Assembly (NCBI GenBank): GCA_027487845.1
Contig: JAIYCV010000014.1
Coordinates: 1 to 64,000, forward strand
Reading direction: 5' to 3'
Length of the DNA: 64,000 nucleotides
Origin: Flammeovirgaceae bacterium
GTDB lineage: Bacteria; Bacteroidota; Bacteroidia; Cytophagales; Cyclobacteriaceae
In this document: one piece after another, positions 7,529 to 14,776 of the stretch
How positions within the stretch are numbered: the first letter of the stretch is position 1
Layout: each line of letters begins with the position of its first letter
Position numbers and translations under genes: made by a program
Notes under the pieces: generated by a model
Seen by the model: the letters and a program-made list of their open reading frames with translations, nothing else
Told to the model about the DNA's origin: nothing
The model's database searches: none

Positions 7529-8442
7529 TGCATACGGACAATTTAGTACTATTATTTTTTTTTCTTTTTGGTTATTTGATCTCACCATGCACTGGGCATA
7601 CCCAAGAAGAATTCGACACTTATGTAATCAGCGTTGGCAATGGCCATTATGAACATGACTTCACGAAGTTCGAAGACGGGTTCACTGGTTTTTCTGATGT
7701 TGAATCGGCAGTAAAGAGTGCAGAAGACTTTCTGGATATATTCAGGGGTAAATCTAAATTTTACCGACTCATAAAGTCCGATTCATTAAACAAAATTACG
7801 ATGGGGCAAATAATTGGTGCCATCGATGAAGCGGTCAGCAAAGCCAAAAAAGATAACGGAAAACCTCTGATCATTTTTTATTATTGTGGACACGGTTTGG
7901 CGGAACCATATTCATTGACTTTGTACCTGCCACCAGGTGACTTTGTAAGTGACATCAATAAACATGGATTTGATCAACTTAATAGTCGTGCCATTTCTAG
8001 CCATGAAATTTTTGACAGGGTGGGTAGTATTCCCCACCTTATCTTTTTTGATTGTTGCTCAGAAGCTCATCCTCTAAAAGAAAATGATTTACATAGGTAC
8101 GAGCTAGGGGGGCCAACGGTGCCTCCATACCGAGCACAAACTTTGGTTTTGAACGAGAGCAAATACGGAGGAAATTGTGTTGTTCTTTCTACTGAAAGGG
8201 GTCAAACAACCAGTACTGTTCCGCACCCCTGTCAAACATATCGAATAGGCCCCATTTGTCGCAGGTTGATATTGGCAACAGGGAAAGGCGAAAAAAGAAT
8301 GCTGCCAGAGTTGATACTTCAACTAAAGCATAAAGAACTTGACAAATTCACGAAACCAGTTATTTGTAACTGGAATCCTAACCAACGCTCAAAATTTTTT
8401 TTGGGTACACTTTCGAAAATCTGCTCTGATGCAATAAAGTGA
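7528..8442 (+). CDS. Caspase-like (peptidase C14 / metacaspase p20) protein
   Basis: A 304-residue clan CD cysteine peptidase. A signal peptide or anchor covers residues 1-24. The p20 fold follows: the strand FDTYVISVGNGHY, then LIIFYYCGHG with the catalytic His122, then HLIFFDCCSEA, where Cys177 takes the place of the catalytic cysteine in the usual DACxSG motif (Cys176 beside it replaces Ala). Bacterial relatives cleave after basic or acidic residues and act in cell death, stress or signalling; specificity cannot be read here. The start overlaps the preceding stop by one base. The protein has no C-terminal sorting domain, so it probably stays in the periplasm or membrane. Confidence 0.75.
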   Translation: MHTDNLVLLFFFLFGYLISPCTGHTQEEFDTYVISVGNGHYEHDFTKFEDGFTGFSDVESAVKSAEDFLDIFRGKSKFYRLIKSDSLNKITMGQIIGAIDEAVSKAKKDNGKPLIIFYYCGHGLAEPYSLTLYLPPGDFVSDINKHGFDQLNSRAISSHEIFDRVGSIPHLIFFDCCSEAHPLKENDLHRYELGGPTVPPYRAQTLVLNESKYGGNCVVLSTERGQTTSTVPHPCQTYRIGPICRRLILATGKGEKRMLPELILQLKHKELDKFTKPVICNWNPNQRSKFFLGTLSKICSDAIK

Positions 8443-8500
8443 CACTGAGGGTATGTGCTTATTTAAACAAGTATACAATGTTGAATGTTCATATTTTTTT

Positions 8501-8675
8501 CTCCGCAGATTCTTGCCTCGGACTCTGCGGCAATTGTAGGTTGAATCAAAACCATAACTGAGTGCAAAGACCGTAAGGAGGCATATACAAGGGGGTTAAT
8601 AAGTTACAAGTCATTCTGATTTAGCGGATATAGATTTGACTAAGTTATCCAAGGCCGCCTATCGAGGCGTGTTAG
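8501..8675. repeat. REP-like hairpin, copy 2 (interrupted)
   Basis: CTCCGCAGATTCTTGCCTCG followed by GACTCTGCGGC (8501-8531) can fold through CCGCAGA/TCTGCGG and resembles the reverse complement of 6477-6510. After about 100 unrelated bases, 8632-8658 repeats 6455-6481 with one mismatch and continues into GAGGCG. It looks like the same repeat family as copy 1 with an insertion (or copy 1 with a deletion). The two copies bracket the caspase operon. Confidence 0.55.
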
Positions 8676-8747
8676 ATAATGCATTGTCGATCTTTTTTGT
8701 TGACACCACAATGTAAAATTTTTCTTCGTTTTCACACAGCCTCTTAC

Positions 8748-8763
8748 AACGCGCGCCAACGAG
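8748..8763 (+). repeat. Left arm of the 16-bp inverted repeat bounding the AT-rich islet
   Basis: AACGCGCGCCAACGAG at 8748-8763 is the exact reverse complement of 14073-14088. It is strikingly GC-rich against its AT-rich surroundings. Possible recombination or insertion boundary; no recombinase gene is adjacent. Confidence 0.6.
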
Positions 8764-8821
8764 CTGGAATTAAATTATAGTATAGAGTCAAATTCCCTTA
8801 TCCATAATTAAACAATAAGTA

Positions 8822-10204
8822 CTATTTACTCTTCAAAAAATTTAATGCTTCTTTAATCCAATCTTGCTTTTCGGTTAAATAAACAGCTGGTCTTATGCCT
8901 ATGCCATCTATACCATTGCCTATATCTATTCTACGACTGCGAGTAGTTGGTGTCCAAAGCGTATAAGGCATTTCACAAAAATCCGATTCTCTTAGATTTG
9001 AATAATCTAAAGTTCCAGATGTATTTTGTCCCATAAGTGTAACCTTCTTACTCTGAATAGCTTCAAGCAATAATTGTTCAGTAGAACTAGCGCAACCTTC
9101 ATTAATAAGAATTACCACATTCTTGGGGAATATCAGCGGAGTATAGGTTGAATCTATATAGTCTTCAACGATTTCTACATTTTGGTTTAGTTGCAGTTTA
9201 AGTTTATCCACTATTTTTTGATATTCTGCTTTATTAGCAGACGGTAAATTAGGATCTTGTAGCATCAATTCCCAACCTTTTATATTATCGTTTGAAGCGT
9301 ACATATCCACGCCTATACCTTTTATTGGTTGTGTGTATAAATATGGAGAAATAATAGAGTAAACATCATCACTACCACCTCCATTATTTCTTAAATCAAG
9401 AATAAGGTTTGATGATTTTGATAGATTATCTTTGTTTGAAGAAAATAAAGAATCTATAGTAGCTTTTGATTCCCAACTGAAACTTGGTATATTAAAGTAT
9501 ATGGTATTTTCGTTCAGCCGCTTTGCTTCGAAGTTATAATTTATATTATCAACTATATCCTTTCCATTCTTAACGAAACCACTTATCAATTCACCGTCTT
9601 TTGGTTTTATAGTGGCAAAGGCTAACATATGAGCGGAGTTATACAATAAAAAATATTCTTTTGCTGATTTTTCTTTAAGTTCGGCTAAAACACTGCCATT
9701 TTCAAATTTACTATCGCTTGACTTTATTACCACCGCAACATAATCTCTAAAAGGATTTTTATTTTTAAGAACTGCAATTGAAAAGCCTTCACCTTTTTTG
9801 GTGTAAATGCCCTCTATTCCTTTTATATTTTCTAATTTCTTTATTAGCGCCTCGCTTACCGCAAGCTTTTCAATTGGAAAATTAGTTTGAAGTCTTTTGG
9901 GTTCGATTTTCTCTATTGATTCAGCGTTCAGACTAGAGTACAAGTGATGGTCATTAAAATAACTCATCCATTGGTTAATTATAAAATAGCATTGAGACTT
10001 ATTTTCAGCCTGGGAGGCAACTTGCTCTTTTTGAGCAGTAAATTCCTTGTATTTACTTACGTTACTTACTGACACTTTATCTTTAAATCCTGAATAGTTT
10101 TGTTCGATGTGATTTTTAATTTTAGTAAACTCTTGATTACAATCACACTGTGCTTGAATTTGAATGGTCATGGCAAGGAAGCTAAATAATTTTAAGTATT
10201 TCAT
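8822..10204 (-). CDS. S41 family peptidase (tricorn/IRBP-type), exported
   Basis: A 460-residue protein with a signal peptide (MKYLKLFSFLAMTIQIQAQ). The C-terminal half carries the S41 fold: LILDLRNNGGGSDDVYSIIS (near residue 270) and INEGCASSTEQLLLEAI, where the first Ser of SS matches the nucleophile. The lysine of Prc/CtpA-type proteases is not visible (GQNTSGTLDYS replaces GxxTxGKG), so it resembles the tricorn/IRBP-like branch. No PDZ domain is evident. Codon use is very AT-rich, unlike most of the window, shared with the divergent kinase-regulator pair 272 bases away; those three genes look like one acquired block. Confidence 0.85.
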   Translation of the reverse strand: MKYLKLFSFLAMTIQIQAQCDCNQEFTKIKNHIEQNYSGFKDKVSVSNVSKYKEFTAQKEQVASQAENKSQCYFIINQWMSYFNDHHLYSSLNAESIEKIEPKRLQTNFPIEKLAVSEALIKKLENIKGIEGIYTKKGEGFSIAVLKNKNPFRDYVAVVIKSSDSKFENGSVLAELKEKSAKEYFLLYNSAHMLAFATIKPKDGELISGFVKNGKDIVDNINYNFEAKRLNENTIYFNIPSFSWESKATIDSLFSSNKDNLSKSSNLILDLRNNGGGSDDVYSIISPYLYTQPIKGIGVDMYASNDNIKGWELMLQDPNLPSANKAEYQKIVDKLKLQLNQNVEIVEDYIDSTYTPLIFPKNVVILINEGCASSTEQLLLEAIQSKKVTLMGQNTSGTLDYSNLRESDFCEMPYTLWTPTTRSRRIDIGNGIDGIGIRPAVYLTEKQDWIKEALNFLKSK

Positions 10205-10463
10205 GTTTTAAAATTTAATTGTTATACAGCACAAAGAATTAATACTTTTAAACGGTTTCAAAAAGCGAATGATAAAACTGACGAGATAATGATGAACGCT
10301 GTTTATTGAATGATAAAAAGTGCTTATCATTAATTCAAGCTTTCCTATAAAACATTTAGATTTTAAGAAAGAGAATAAATAATTTACATAACCGAAAAAT
10401 TTATAAAATCGTGAAGTTGTTATTTTGAGAAAGCCTATTTCATCTATATAAGTAGCGTTACTT

Positions 10464-10471
10464 TAAATTTG
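10464..10471 (+). promoter_or_regulatory. Possible -7 element of the LytS-like kinase
   Basis: TAAATTTG matches the Bacteroidota -7 consensus, but its nearest TTTG (10434-10437) is 26 bases upstream, longer than usual. Transcription would begin just before the ATG at 10477, giving a near-leaderless message. Confidence 0.3.
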
Positions 10472-10476
10472 CATAT

Positions 10477-11418
10477 ATGATAAACAAAATTCTAAAGCAT
10501 TTTTTTATTTGGGTATTGGTAATAGCATTATTGATAATTTTCACAAACCAAAATGAAAATCTTTGGGATAGAACAAAAAATATATTAATTATTTTCCCAA
10601 TCCTTTTCATTCAATATTATTTTCATTTATTTCTGTACAATCGCTTTTTTGAAAAAAATATAACTAAGTATTATTATGGCATTATAAGTATCATAGTTTT
10701 TTCAAGTATTTATTTTACAATACAATATCAAAACATAAAATATTTTGAAAGCATAAGTTTAGCCATTGTTTTTTTTATTGTCATTGTTTCCTTTTCATTT
10801 GCTTCAAATAGTTTTTTTTATCGTATTGCCTATGAAAAAAGCAAACGAATTCAAGCTCAAACGGAGTTACAGGTTTTGCAATTTCAGGTAAATCCGCATT
10901 TTATGTTTAACACACTAAATAATATTTATGCACAAAATTTAAGTGATTCGTTACTGGCAAATGAAATGATATTACAATATGCCGATTTGGTTCGTTACCA
11001 GTTAGAAAGTTCGGGCAAAGAAAAGGTGTTAATAAAAGATGAAATAGATTTTATCGAAAAATATATAGCACTTGAAAAAATCCGTGTGCATAAAACAATT
11101 TCAATACATTTCGAGAAAAGTATTCAAAATGAGAACATAGAACTTCCTCCAATGATTTTTTTACCTTTTATAGAAAATGCTTTTAAATATGGAAATACTA
11201 CAATGGCTAATACTCATATTTTGTTGAGCATGGAGCAATATGGAAATAAAATCGTTTTTACAGCTGAAAATTATATTTCTAAACATCAGGTAATCAACTC
11301 CACGAAAGCAGGATTATTAAATGTACAAAAACGATTAGAGTTATTGTTTCCAAATAGGTATTTACTTCAAATAAAAAAAAATGAATTGTTTACTATTAAT
11401 TTACAAATTGAACTATGA
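10477..11418 (+). CDS. LytS/YehU-type sensor histidine kinase
   Basis: A 313-residue sensor. Four hydrophobic segments lie in residues 8-110, with very short loops and therefore little extracellular sensing surface. The His_kinase domain follows; the phospho-acceptor is His141 in FQVNPHFMFNTLNN. An ATPase part with the N-box-like FIENAFKYGN is near residue 230. The C-terminus is short. The last codon overlaps the response regulator start by four bases (ATGA), so they are a coupled pair. AT-rich like the peptidase across the divergent gap, which may be its target or simply travel with it. Confidence 0.85.
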   Translation: MINKILKHFFIWVLVIALLIIFTNQNENLWDRTKNILIIFPILFIQYYFHLFLYNRFFEKNITKYYYGIISIIVFSSIYFTIQYQNIKYFESISLAIVFFIVIVSFSFASNSFFYRIAYEKSKRIQAQTELQVLQFQVNPHFMFNTLNNIYAQNLSDSLLANEMILQYADLVRYQLESSGKEKVLIKDEIDFIEKYIALEKIRVHKTISIHFEKSIQNENIELPPMIFLPFIENAFKYGNTTMANTHILLSMEQYGNKIVFTAENYISKHQVINSTKAGLLNVQKRLELLFPNRYLLQIKKNELFTINLQIEL

Positions 11419-12119
11419 TACTAAAATGCTTGATTGTTGATGACGAACCACTTGCTCACCAATTACTCGAAAACTATATTGGTAAATTGAGTTTTTTAGA
11501 GAAAATAGGCAATGCTTACAATGCGGTTGAAGCCCTTAGTATTATTAGATCACAAAATCCTGATTTGGTATTTTTAGATATAAACATGCCTGAATTATCG
11601 GGATTGGAAATGATAAAAACTTTAAATATAAAACCGAAAATAATACTAACAACAGCTTATTCTAATCACGCAATTGATGCATTTGATTTGGGAGTAAATG
11701 ACTATTTGTTAAAGCCTATTTCTTTTGAAAGGTTTTTAAAATCTGTGAATCGTGTTTATGATATGTTTTCAGGGATGACACAACTACTTGAACCAAAAAC
11801 TAAATCGAATACTTTTTACATTAAAGATGGCAATCAAAATATAAAATTACATTTTGAAAACATATTGTACCTAATGGCTTTTGGCAACTTTGTAAAGATA
11901 TTTACAGAAAACAAAACCTATCTTTCCTCACATACTATGAAAAATATGGAACAAGTGCTACCTGAAAATCAATTTATTCGTGTGCATAAATCATACATAG
12001 TTAACAAAGCTAAAATTGATAAAATTGAAGGGAATTTAGTTTATATTTCACAAGAAAAAATTCCGATTGGAAATAATTATAAGTTGCAGGTAAAGATAAA
12101 AATGGAGTTTCACAAATGA
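11415..12119 (+). CDS. LytTR-family response regulator
   Basis: A 234-residue regulator. Receiver domain at residues 1-120 with the acidic pair in LIVDDEP, phospho-acceptor Asp55 in VFLDINMPELSG, the Thr in LTTAYS and Lys in LLKPIS. The LytTR DNA-binding domain covers about residues 135-234 (DGNQNIKLHFENILYLMAFG, then FIRVHKSYIVN). It overlaps the kinase gene by four bases. LytTR regulators bind pairs of direct repeats; no such site was identified with confidence in the 10205-10476 intergenic gap. Confidence 0.9.
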   Translation: MILKCLIVDDEPLAHQLLENYIGKLSFLEKIGNAYNAVEALSIIRSQNPDLVFLDINMPELSGLEMIKTLNIKPKIILTTAYSNHAIDAFDLGVNDYLLKPISFERFLKSVNRVYDMFSGMTQLLEPKTKSNTFYIKDGNQNIKLHFENILYLMAFGNFVKIFTENKTYLSSHTMKNMEQVLPENQFIRVHKSYIVNKAKIDKIEGNLVYISQEKIPIGNNYKLQVKIKMEFHK

Positions 12120-12458
12120 ATTCATTCATTCAACGCGATGTTGCCAAAATCTAGGGAGGATTTTTATTATTTTTTGTAGTTTTTGACTTAAGTGTTTCTA
12201 GGCTAGTTTGGCCCTAGAAATCCCCAACTTCAATATTATCCCTCTGATCTTAGCGTCCGCTAAGACCTCTAGTTTTTGAGCGTCCGCTCATGTTCAATCA
12301 AGTTAATTATTTGTCTATCGGCAGAAATTGTCTCTTGTCAACAGATTGGAATTAGAAAAGGTAGTATCGTTGATTAATATGGATTTAAGTTACGCAAGCG
12401 GATGCTTGTTAAATTATAGTGCCACGGCAACCCCCAAAACAGCCTGATTTTGAGGTTA
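12120..12458. other. Intergenic region before the IS element
   Basis: Holds the truncated repeat copy at 12244-12419. An imperfect hairpin with TCTAGGC/GCCCTAGA arms around 12197-12219 lies 80 bases after the regulator stop and might act as a weak terminator. Bases 12420-12458 are of unknown origin. No coding frame seen. Confidence 0.5.
12244..12419. repeat. Second, truncated copy of the 195-bp inverted-repeat element
   Basis: Closely matches 3716-3891 in the same orientation, with a 5-base insertion (TAATT) after the shared CATGTTCAATCAAGT, a few substitutions, and an almost unchanged stretch of about 70 bases ending AAATTATAG at 12419. The 18-bp right inverted repeat is missing: after 12419 the sequence switches to unrelated DNA, 39 bases before the IS element. 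Its left hairpin has lost one base pair. Confidence 0.8.
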
Positions 12459-12509
12459 TGTCCCTTCCTGAAATAGCTTGACACATTTTGAGGCACAAAA
12501 ATTCTCAAA

Positions 12510-12864
12510 ATGAAAGAACAAAAGACAATTAGCATTGCGGAAAGGCGATGGCTGGTCCGCGAACTGGAAGCTGGACGAATGACTATTGGCGAAGCGAAAG
12601 AACGGCTCCTGGAGATCAGTAAAGATCCCTATGCTTTGCTGCAGATTTGGCGGAAAAGGTATTGCTCCTGACATTGCCTTAACTTTGCCGCTGATGACTG
12701 AAAAGGAAAAGCAAAAAATAGGGGCACTGCGATTGCAACTCAAAACAGCCGGAAAGCTACTGGAAGATGCCCAGATGAAGAACATTGCTTTGGAAACGAT
12801 GATTGACATTGCCGAAGAGCAGTTAAAAATACCCATCCGGAAAAAATCTGGGCCCAAACAGTAG
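12510..12864 (+). pseudogene. IS3-family OrfA (helix-turn-helix protein), frameshifted
   Basis: Translation from ATG 12510 gives a recognisable OrfA N-terminus (SIAERRWLVRELEAGRMTIG, then EAKERLLEISKDPYALLQIW) and stops at 12669 after WRKRYCS. The rest (LTLPLMTEKEKQKIGALRLQ onward, with a leucine-rich coiled coil) is in another frame and runs to 12864. A one-base indel near the AAAAGG run at about 12650-12660 explains the break. Confidence 0.7.
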
Positions 12865-12896
12865 CACAGCTCCGACAGTTCTACCCGCACTATAGC

Positions 12897-13753
12897 GTGC
12901 GGTATTACTGTTCGCTGTTTGGGCGCAGCCGCCAAGGCTGGTATGAGCAAACAAAACGGGAAGAAGAACAACACATGGCAACTGCCATTGTTCTAAAACT
13001 TGTGCATGAAATACGAGAGGATTTACCCCGTGCAGGAGTCCCTAAATTACACTTCATGTTACAAGAAAATCTAGCGGCACATGGTATTAAGATGGGCAGG
13101 GATGCTTTGTATCAGGTGTTGGGGGAACATGGCTATCTGCTCCGTTATCGAAGGAGGAAACCGTATACAACAGACAGTGATCATCCGTACAAAAAATATC
13201 CCAACCTGATCCGGGAGATAAAATACCTTACCCATCCAGGGCAACTGTGGGTGAGCGATATCACCTATATTCGGTTAAAAGATAAATTTGCCTACTTAAG
13301 CATCGTTACCGATGCCTATTCGCACAAGATCATTACATCCTTCCCTCCATAGTGATGGCCCTATTGCTGGGAGCCCCGATCGCTATGATGAATGAGTGCA
13401 TCCCCTCTTTTCGATTTAATGGCATTGAGTAACGCATGTATTGTTGTAGTGAATATGTTAAGGTGTTAGAACACTATGGAATTAGAATCTCCATGACCGA
13501 AAAGGGTGACCCCTATGAGAACGCGATTGCCGAAAGAATCAACGGCATTTTGAAGGGCGATTTTTTATTGGATCGAACTTTTGCCTCGTTTACAGAAGCG
13601 GGCATGGCAGTAGATAATGCCATTGAGAAATACAACCACATCCGTCCGCATGATAGCTGTGATAGGCTAACCCCTGTGCAAGCACATAGCCAAAGTGGGT
13701 TCTTGCGCAAGCGGTGGAAGTCACAATCGGAAAATGAATTATTGACCAGTTAA
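12897..13753 (+). pseudogene. IS3-family OrfB (DDE integrase), disrupted
   Basis: Sequence related to OrfB is open from upstream of 12897 to a stop at 13350-13352, including the HTH_21 part (RRRKPYTTDSDHPY) and the first catalytic Asp in LWVSDITYIRLKDKFAYLSI. After a scrambled stretch of about 80 bases with frame changes, it resumes at 13436 (CCSEYVKVLEHYGIRISMTE) with the final catalytic Glu in YENAIAERINGILK and ends at 13753. The HSDRG motif with the second Asp is destroyed, so the enzyme cannot be active. Confidence 0.8.
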
Positions 13754-14072
13754 ACCGCCCCCAATGAAAAATAAGGCACCCCCTGTCACTTAGTTTTAGG
13801 AATAAGGACAAACCCGGTCAACTTGGACTAGGAATACACTCAACCGTTGTAATGCGCATGCAGGAACACCGTTGGGGACTGTAAGGCGAACACAGGAATA
13901 ACACTCCGAGTCGTAAACTAAATACAGGATTAATGGGTTAAACCTGTCGGCTCTTTTAGGAAGAGCAAAAATAGCTGTAATATTGAATCAGGGGTTAGCT
14001 TCTAACCCTATAAAACACTTTTAGTAAATGCCCTCAAAAGTGTCAAGTAATTTCAGGAAGGGTCAATTCAAC

Positions 14073-14088
14073 CTCGTTGGCGCGCGTT
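14073..14088 (-). repeat. Right arm of the 16-bp inverted repeat bounding the AT-rich islet
   Basis: CTCGTTGGCGCGCGTT, exact reverse complement of 8748-8763, begins seven bases after the IS element's right end. The two arms enclose the S41 peptidase, LytS/LytTR pair, the truncated repeat and the IS. Confidence 0.6.
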
Positions 14089-14091
14089 TAC

Positions 14092-14302
14092 CCTAACCAG
14101 TTGGGCATTTAGGTGAACTTTCTTGACCTCTTTACCAAATCAGTTCGGCTTTTTTGCCAATTAGTTCATATTTTTTGTAAACTGGTTTCCCGTTTTGCAA
14201 AACTTGTTCGGCTCTGTGCCTAAACAGTTCGTTTGTTCTGCCAACCGTTTTACCTTTTAGGCCAACTGGTTTGCCCAAAAACCTAACTAGTTGGCTTTTG
14301 GA
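14092..14302. repeat. Degenerate 21-bp tandem repeat array (about 10 units)
   Basis: Eight units hold strict 21-bp phase from 14135 to 14302 (starts 14135, 14156, 14177, 14198, 14219, 14240, 14261, 14282), and two weaker ones precede them. The consensus is close to GCCAACTGGTTCGCCTTTTT plus one base; the dyad-like AACnnGTT recurs in most units, so half-sites repeat every two helical turns. On the minus strand the units read as heptads. The sequence is unlike the array at 3944-4258, only the period is shared. Confidence 0.8.
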
Positions 14303-14335
14303 GGCTCTGGATCCGTTTTCTTTTTGCCCTGCCCC

Positions 14336-14776
14336 TCAAAAACGGGTTTTTAGGTCGTTTGCTATGGGTTCTGCCCCCGGCACATTCAGTTTCGCGGCCT
14401 GCTTTACGCTGTTATAGAAGGTAAGCGAGGCCACATAGGCTTCGCTGCCACATAACATTACTGTATGGTCTAAATTGTTAAATAGCTGCTCCAGGGGGCG
14501 GTAGATTTGCAACAGGGTATCGACCGCATCTACATCTTTCTTCAGTTCGGGCAAGTCAATATAAGCAGGCACAAACTGGGGGTTGGTAGTCGCGTAGTCC
14601 ATCACTTTTTGCACAAAGGGCAAGCTGGCATTGTTCATCTTGGCGAGCGTTTGGCGGTCGGTCGGGTTGAGCGTTATTAAATAAGGAGCCAGAATGGTTT
14701 GCATAGTGGCTACGGCTGTTTGCAGGGCTTCTAAATCTTCGGGGCTAACGGTAATGGATATTCTGTTTTCTTGCAT
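14336..14776 (-). CDS. Hypothetical helical protein
   Basis: A 146-residue protein without signal peptide or membrane segment. Largely helical, with the features SPEDLEALQTAVATMQTILA near the start and SGEAYVASLTFYNSVKQAAK-like sequence (here CGSEAYVASLTFYNSVKQAA) near the end. I recall similar short uncharacterised proteins in other Bacteroidota but no function. Directly downstream, in the same frame, the sequence stays open for 67 codons after the stop (14135-14335) and reads as the heptads of the 21-bp array, so an ancestral protein may have had a repeat tail. Confidence 0.7.
   Translation of the reverse strand: MQENRISITVSPEDLEALQTAVATMQTILAPYLITLNPTDRQTLAKMNNASLPFVQKVMDYATTNPQFVPAYIDLPELKKDVDAVDTLLQIYRPLEQLFNNLDHTVMLCGSEAYVASLTFYNSVKQAAKLNVPGAEPIANDLKTRF

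Larger units (their letters stand above)
8443..8821. other. Intergenic region between caspase operon and S41 peptidase
   Basis: No frame here looks coding. It contains REP-like copy 2 and one arm of a 16-bp inverted repeat at 8748-8763. Base composition drops sharply to AT-rich at about 8770, where the neighbouring islet begins. Confidence 0.6.
12459..14065 (+). mobile_element. Decayed IS3-family insertion sequence
   Basis: The ends are imperfect inverted repeats of about 33 bp: the left begins TGTCCCTTCCTGAAATAGCT (12459) and the reverse complement of the right end begins TGACCCTTCCTGAAATTACT (ending 14065); both continue through CTTGACAC. Between them lie an OrfA and an OrfB in two frames, as in IS3 elements, both broken. 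No clear target duplication is visible (TTA before, ATT after). About 280 bases after the transposase are non-coding. Confidence 0.8.

Noticed and set aside
12456-12974. 172-codon minus-strand frame across the IS left end
   Set aside because: It is antisense to the transposase frames, which have clear family similarity.
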